DNA of 64,000 bases from Brasenia schreberi (Eukaryota > Streptophyta > Magnoliopsida > Nymphaeales > Cabombaceae). The notes below the pieces were generated by a model. That model was not told where the DNA came from, made no database searches, and worked only from the letters and a program-made list of their open reading frames with translations. Where the stretch lies: contig JAYKKT010000037.1 of NCBI GenBank assembly GCA_036023115.1, positions 4,726,501-4,790,500 of the forward strand. Direction: 5' to 3'. Of the stretch, positions 58,201 to 64,000 are shown in pieces (positions within the stretch are counted from its first letter, which is position 1; every line of letters begins with the position of its first letter). A program made the position numbers and the translations under genes.

Positions 58201-58879
58201 TTCTGTTTTTGCTAATTCACATGCACATATTCTAGAATTCATTTTTATGTGTTTGGCAAAATTAACAAATAAACAGTCTAAAAGAAAATATTTACCAAGC
58301 AACAAGCAATAGATAGCAAAAATTTAACTAACAAAATGCATAATATCCAAATATTGAACTTTAAGTAACTTATGATATTTAAAACTAGTTTCATACACAT
58401 TTTAATCATCATTATTGAGTTTTAATAACCTAATTCTATTGTAGAATCAAGTTGGGAACAGTTTTGTAATTTTTTCCAAAATTCTTACTTGTAGTAATTT
58501 TTTGAAAATACTAAGGATAAATCAATAATTTTATTTGTTTGTTTGGTTTTATAATTTTCAAAAAAAGACTAGGGACAAAACAAAAAAAATGATGTCTAAG
58601 ATTGGGGTAAATATGTAATTTTATCCCTTAGTCTGAATTTGAAATTTTCCATAAAAGACAAGGGCAACCTTGTTTTTCGACATAATGATAGTACTATGAG
58701 ATTTTTATTGGGTAAGGACAGGAAAGTAATTCAAACTTCTAATTTTTCATATTTTTTATAAACTATCATAAGGCAAAATTGGCTTTTAGGTTGTCTAAGG
58801 GTAAAATTGACTTTTATATGAAAATATCTGAATATTTTGGTAATTTTACCCTGTGACAGTCCGTAATATTTAAAAATCG

Positions 58880-59315
58880 GCTAAGGCATAATGGACTTTC
58901 ATTTAGATCACACTCTTTCTATGTGAAGAGAGAGAAATGTGAGTTTGCCAGGAACACTATCACTTTTCTTGGGCACATCATTAGTGGAGGAGAGATCCGC
59001 ATGGACCCCAAGAAAGTCCGTGCTATTGAGGGGTGGAAAACTCCTCGAGATATTGGTGAGTTATGAAGTTTTCGTAGTCTAACAAACTATTACCGAAAGT
59101 TCATTTAAGACTTTTCGAAGATTGTTGCACCTTTGACCGAACTATTAAAGAAAGGGAGAGCTTGTGATTGGATGCCCAAGTGCATGGAGTCCTTCGAAGC
59201 CCTCAAAGCCTTGATTTGTCAAGAGTCAGTGCTACGCCTTCCAGACTTCAGTAGGCCCTTCGAAGTCCACATGGATGCAAGTAACCTAGCACTCGGTGGT
59301 GTTCTGACCTAAGAT
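58880..59315 (+). pseudogene. Ty3/gypsy RT-RNase H fragment inside element C leader
   Basis: The plus strand reads 'TITFLGHIISGGEIRMDPKK', 'LTNYYRKFI', 'PLTELLKKGRACDWMPKCME' and 'LRLPDFSRPFEVHMDASNLA', then 'LGGVLT'. This is the C-terminal RT and start of the RNase H domain of a chromovirus-like gypsy element. In-frame stops occur near 59065, 59107 and 59310. It is opposite in orientation to element C and has no LTRs. Confidence 0.85.
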
Positions 59316-59941
59316 GGGCATCCATTTCCCTAGGTGTTTTTTTGAAAACTACCGACGACTTTCCAAAATTGGGGGTGGTTTCAAAAAACCACTAGTTTTT
59401 CACCCATGATTTTCTGAAATCGGGTTACGGTTTCCCAGGGATATAAAAGAAAGAGAGAGAGGGAGAGAGAAGGAGAGAGAGAGAGCAATGAGAGGGAGAG
59501 AGAGGGGAGGGGCTTGTGCGTCCGTCCTCTGAGTTCCTTCCCGATGGCCACTGGTCGGGCCTCTCCCTTCATCCTCTGTATGTGCTTTCTTTTCTTAGCC
59601 TTTTTTCTTGACTTAACCTCACCTTTTTGGGTTTTCTGTTGCTTTTTGCCTTTGGCTCTATCTTGATATGGGTTGTCTGACTCCTTGCCTTTTGCCCTAT
59701 CTTGACCTGGGTTGTTTGGCTCTTTACCTTTGGTCTTGTTTTGGCTTAGGTTGCCCGACTCTTTGCCTTTAGCATGGGCTATAGTCGGTCAGCTTGCTTT
59801 ACTTGTTGGCAGAAGTTGACCGGCCTACATTTGGTCTTCAAAAGAAGTTTTGCTTCTTCCCTCTGTCTTTTAAGTATTTATTTTTCTATAACAACGCTAA
59901 GTGTACCTATTTTTTTGCAGAACCTGAGGATTTGATACCAC

Positions 59942-60334
59942 TGATGGCCCGACAATCTCTACAATTGGCTAAGATAGTTTCTGCCTATTGATCTTCTACC
60001 TCCTTGAACAACAGATTCACAAGTAATAGGTAAGAGGTTTGGTTATTTTTTCAATTTCCACACATTCGGTTTTCCAGAGAGGGATTTTAGTGTTTTTCTA
60101 TATTTTTTATTGTGCACTGCTCTATATTTATATAGCAGTGCCTGCTCCTCCCCCCCCAGATTTCCTGACTGGGCTTTCCTTTTTGGAGCTTTTATTCAGT
60201 CGGTTACAGAGCTCATTCGTAACTGACTGGTTGTCACGGATTAGCTCCGTAACCACCACCATAAGTAATGGTTGGATGGCCAATCTAGTTATTTTTGTGA
60301 TAAGCTTACCGAGAATGACCATCTTAACTTTATA
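59942..60334 (-). repeat. 5' LTR of copia element C
   Basis: Partner of 53873-54300, with a shortened outer end. The PBS lies directly inside at 59932-59940. Confidence 0.85.
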
Positions 60335-61171
60335 CTATTACATTTATGTTTGCACTATTATGCTTATCTTTGTTTGTTTGGATAAACAAATACTAGTGAT
60401 TGCTTTCTTTCTTGAGTAACGTAAAGCATTACAAGTAGGGATATTGATCGATCACTCCGGACAATCTGTATACCACTGATTGTTTGGCTTCTCCAAGTAA
60501 GATTGTAAATCTGAAATAGATTGTTTTGAGAACTCAGATTTATCTATATAATCCAGTACTGAACCAATCAAATCCTTTCGCATCGATGCCTAGACATGGT
60601 AGTGGGTTGAATTCTAGGTTCCTTGGTGCATCCTATTGGACCTCTATTTGTTAATCATAACTAGTGTTTGTACCGATTGTAGGATCATTTTGTTATGGTG
60701 AGACTACTTTCAGGGTTATGTCCAAGTTGCTTGATGTGGGTATAGGATTGTTCCATTATGGTGAGATACGCGAAAACCATCAAATACTCTGTTGAGTGAT
60801 TTTCAAAATACTAAAATATATTTAGTGAAGGTTATGGGTGTAACTATATTGTGGTATTAATAGATACTTATTTAAGTGATAATTATGTTCATTAGTAACA
60901 CATGTAGTGGGTGAAACTTATTAGCAATTTTCAGCCATGTTATAGTATTAACAACAACTTTTTTAAGTAATAATTATGCTTTTTAGTAGCATATATAGTG
61001 GTTGTAATAAATCTTGAGAAATTTTCAGCCATATTATTGCATTAAGACATTTATTTGAGTGATAATATGCTCAATAGTAGTACATGAAGTAGATGTAATT
61101 CTTGAGCATTTAGCATCCATATTATGGTATTAAGAGTCACATTTTTGAGTGACAATTATACTCATTAGTAG

Positions 61172-62165
61172 CATGAAAGACATAAGAGAAGCACATGTTA
61201 TTTTATGCATTAGAATAAAAAGAAAAGGAAATAATATAGAGCTTAAACAATCACATTATATTGAAAAGTTAAAAAAAATTGGTTATTTTTATTGTTATCC
61301 TATTTCTTTTCCATTTGATGTAAACATTAAGACTGCCGGATGAGATATAACTAATGACTCATAAATCAAGTTCGGGTTCGAATTCCATACATTATATATA
61401 GCCGTCCGTACAATTATAGTATGCTAAAATTATTGGGTGTTCGATGTATATGGCATGTACTCGACCTAACAATACATATTTACAGGGTAGTTTTAGTTGA
61501 TATACAAGCAATCTAAGGACCATTAGTATGGTGTTCATCGAGTATTAAAATACTTGGAAGAAACAATTGACTATAACTTTGTCTATAGTAAAAGTCTTTC
61601 AATTTTAGGATATTTAAATGCTAGTTGGGTTAACTAATCGGAAGTTCATACATTTACAAGTAGTTGGATCTTTGCTATTGGTGGGGATGCTATTTCTTGG
61701 GGTTTTAAAAAACAAACATGCATAGTTGATTCCTCCATGGCTACCGCATTCATATCTTTAGCTTTGACACGTAAAGAAATAGAATGACTAATAAATTTGG
61801 GTCACGAGGTTCTGATATAGCTAAAGCCTGTACCAACTAAAGTATATTATCAAACATATAATGAACTAGGATGTAATAGTAAAGTATATTGGTCATTCTA
61901 TTAGTCAAACATATAATGAAAAATCTAAGTGTACATCTTTTTATTATATTATCAAACATATAATCAATAAATTTGGTTCACGAGGTTCTGATATAGCTAA
62001 AGCTTATTGTCAAACATATAATGAAATATCTAGTTATATTGGTCTAAAACATAGCTATATTAAAGATCTTATAAATAGTAAAGTAATTTTAATTATTTTT
62101 ATAAGATCATAATTAAATCTTGCAAATTCTTTGACGAAAGGTCTGAAAAAGTATTTGATGTAAAA
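61172..62165 (+). pseudogene. Copia RT end and RNase H relic of element D
   Basis: Reads 'HVILCIRIKRKGNNIELKQS' and 'HYIEKLKKIGYF' (end of RT), then 'RVLKYLEETIDYNFVYSKSL', 'LGYLNASWVN' and 'ISWGFKKQTCIVDSSMATAF' (RNase H), and near 62130 'NSFTKGL'. Heavily broken, with an internal duplication around 61780-62010 ('ggttctgatatagctaaagc' twice). Confidence 0.8.
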
Positions 62166-62618
62166 TGTATCAACTAGGATGAGTCTAAGCCCGATTTATA
62201 AGATCACTAATGGTGAAACCTCGACTTACTCTTTGAGTAACATCAAATCTTTAGTTTAATGAGTTAAAGTATATTATTAGAGTAATTGCAAGTACCAACT
62301 AAATAAATATCTTAGAGAAAAGATACTTGGTCCTATAAAGTAAAAGAACAAGTTGAGCTTTGCTTTTAATAAACCTATGGCATATATGTATATATATATA
62401 TATATATAAGCTAAAATGCTTATATAAAAGCACTTTTTATAGAGTCTATCTATATGAGTGAAGTCCAATCACTTTTTAGAGCCTTGGGTTTGACTCTTAA
62501 AACATTCATGGAAATGGATACCAAACATGAGGCTTATAAAAATATTTCAATTGAAATGACATATTTCAGCATTAGAATCTTATATGTAAAACATGTACAG
62601 TTATTTTGGAAGGTAAAG

Positions 62619-62864
62619 ATTCAAATCGTAAGACACTTTTATTGAAACTATAAGATTTTCAAAATGATTATTTTTTTAAATGTATTTTAAAAATGGTGGA
62701 ATTCAAATCGTAAGATATTTTATCGAAAGTATAAGATTTTCAAAATGATGATTTTTTTCAAATGTATTTTAAAAATGGTGGAATTCAAATCGTAAGATAC
62801 TTTTATCGAAACAATAAGATTTTCAAAATGATTATTTTTTTCAAAAGCATTTTATAAATGGTGG
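62619..62864. repeat. Three-copy tandem repeat, 82-bp unit
   Basis: Units start at 62619, 62701 and 62783 with 'attcaaatcgtaaga' and each ends 'aaatggtgga'. The last copy runs straight into the polypurine tract and 3' LTR of element D, so the repeat multiplies a PPT-like segment. Confidence 0.88.
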
Positions 62865-63164
62865 AAGATTGTTGGGTGATTTTAAAAATACCAAAAAATA
62901 TTTGATAAAGGTTATGGGTGCAGCCATGTTGTAGAATTAATAGTCATTTAGTTAAGTTATAATTATGCTTATTAGTAGTATATGTTTTGAATTAGTAGTA
63001 CATACAGTGGTTGAAACTCATTAGTATTTTTCAGCCATGTTTATGGCACTAAGAGAAACTTTCTTAAGTGATAATTATTCTCTTTATTAGCACATATAGT
63101 GGTTGTAACTCTTAAGAAATTTTCAGTCATATCATGCTCATTAGTAGCACATGCCATCATACTA

Positions 63165-64000
63165 TAAGTGTCACTCCTATGTCTTCGAGTGCCTCTACTA
63201 TCTCAATCTCGTAATATAATAAACTATGAGTACAAACAACTATTGGCATAGATGGATGTGATCTCTTTACAACTATAAACATACTAAGGACATGTATATT
63301 TCGAATCATATGTCATAAGATAGAACTATATCACAGTTTCAATAAAGATTATCAACCAAATCATGCGTGTAAAATCAAACACTCTTCAATAATGTAATTT
63401 GATTTTGATAGCAGGACCATTACTATGTCCAATCATGAACACACCGTATGACCCCCCAATCCTTCCTCATGTCTCCCACATGGTATCAACCACCACATAG
63501 GCTAACAAGATCTCATATCTTTACGGACTATAAAATAATGCATCAAGTTCTACTCTTCGGGTCCATAGGATAACAATTTTCAAAATACTTTCACATAATT
63601 ATGTAAACAAATCTTAAATCATATCTGTCACTTGGGACATCTCTCAGTCTCATGAAATGCATAACAATCCATAATTTATTTCCATTTTAAGTATCCAAAT
63701 CATTTATCAAACTTATTTCCTTTTAAAACACTCTCTACTCTTCCTACTTTACCATATGACTGAGAATGTCTCCAACCTAGGCATACTAGATAATATGACA
63801 CGAGCTGCAAAATGTTAGGTACATGTGAGCACATATGACCAATGAAGTAGCCAACGGGTTTTAGCATCATTCAACACACACATCCCGACGGTTAGGATTA
63901 TGAATTACGAATTCATGCCCATTGATGGTTCACCCACATCCACAAATTAGTACTAATTAATGCAACCATTTACTATTCAATGATGCCCCATACCGCTGTG
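63165..64000. other. No recognised feature
   Basis: No coding frame or recognisable element. Possibly degenerate LTR-type sequence, but no partner is in the window. Confidence 0.3.

Larger units (their letters stand above)
53873..60334 (-). mobile_element. Ty1/copia retrotransposon (element C) in the duplication arm
   Basis: LTRs at 53873-54300 (3') and 59942-60334 (5', outer end eroded). An exact TSD CTATT lies at 53868-53872 and 60335-60339. The PBS TGGTATCA follows the 5' LTR (revcomp of 59932-59940). A purine-rich stretch GGAGGAAAACC abuts the 3' LTR. Gag, integrase, RT and RNase H relics read leftward from about 58200 to 54400. The leader between PBS and gag is unusually long (about 1.7 kb) and holds a Ty3/gypsy fragment (58880-59315) and a GA-rich tract (59440-59510). 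All frames are broken. Confidence 0.88.
53010..60789. repeat. Right arm of the inverted duplication, split by element C
   Basis: 53010-53872 and 60340-60789 together are the reverse complement of 48350-50070, with small indels. For example, 'ctacttgtaatgctttcc' on the left corresponds to 'gtaaagcattacaagtag' on the right. The arm ends where element D is inserted at 60790. A LINE 3' scrap (53148-53179) replaces S3 of the other arm. Confidence 0.88.
60790..63159 (+). mobile_element. Internally deleted copia element (element D)
   Basis: LTR-like ends at 60790-~61171 and 62870-63159 both start TGTTG and share 'ggttatgggtg' and 'ttttcagccat'. Flanking 5-mers TACTC (60785-60789) and TACTA (63160-63164) differ by one base. 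A GGTGGAAGA tract precedes the 3' LTR. Both LTRs are built of loose internal repeats with 'gtgataattatgctcattag' words. Gag, integrase and most RT are missing. It is inserted at the right end of the inverted arm. Confidence 0.72.

Noticed and set aside
62386..62408. (TA)n tract
   Set aside because: A simple microsatellite with no sign of function; likewise the GT/GA tract at 39924-39945 and the GA tracts at 48405-48421 and 59440-59510.

Overview
This is nuclear DNA from a flowering plant. The evidence is spliced host genes with GT..AG introns, a plant augmin subunit, a PLS-class PPR relic, Ty1/copia LTR elements primed by initiator-tRNA-Met, plant RTE-type LINEs, and a caulimovirid-like endogenous pararetrovirus relic. 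The species cannot be fixed from the sequence. Introns of up to 15 kb filled with retroelements suggest a medium to large, TE-rich genome. No rRNA, tRNA, CRISPR or bacterial feature was seen.

Layout. 0.2-1.8 kb: a decayed LINE. 2.56-2.87 kb (-): two exon-like pieces of a carboxyl-terminal processing protease. 4.3-32.6 kb (-): a complete ten-exon gene for augmin subunit 5 (AUG5/HAUS5), reconstructed exon by exon with phase-consistent splice sites and encoding about 782 aa. Its introns hold two full-length LINEs with target-site duplications (TSDs), a three-copy 505-bp tandem repeat, a copia element with a second LTR element nested inside it, a pararetrovirus relic (RT-RNase H followed by a retropepsin-like ORF), LINE fragments and short LINE-derived elements. 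33.7-35.5 kb (+): a PPR pseudogene. 37.2-49.5 kb (-): a five-exon gene for a 511-aa plant protein of unknown function. Its 8.8-kb first intron holds a non-autonomous LTR element carrying pieces of at least three host genes, and a LINE that is nearly intact over its coding region. 48.3-60.8 kb: a large inverted duplication of that gene's first exon and flanks, with one arm split by a 6.5-kb copia element. 60.8-63.2 kb: an internally deleted copia element. 63.2-64 kb: nothing recognised.

How it fits together. Only the AUG5 gene and the 511-aa-protein gene look functional. Everything else is transposon, virus relic or pseudogene, much of it inside their introns with splice sites intact. The most unusual items are the gene-capturing LTR element at 41.2-45.1 kb (arogenate dehydratase, MAP65 and HSP90 fragments), a family of 0.12-0.3-kb elements made only of the two ends of the RTE LINE and flanked by their own TSDs, and the pararetrovirus relic with a protease-like ORF downstream of RNase H.
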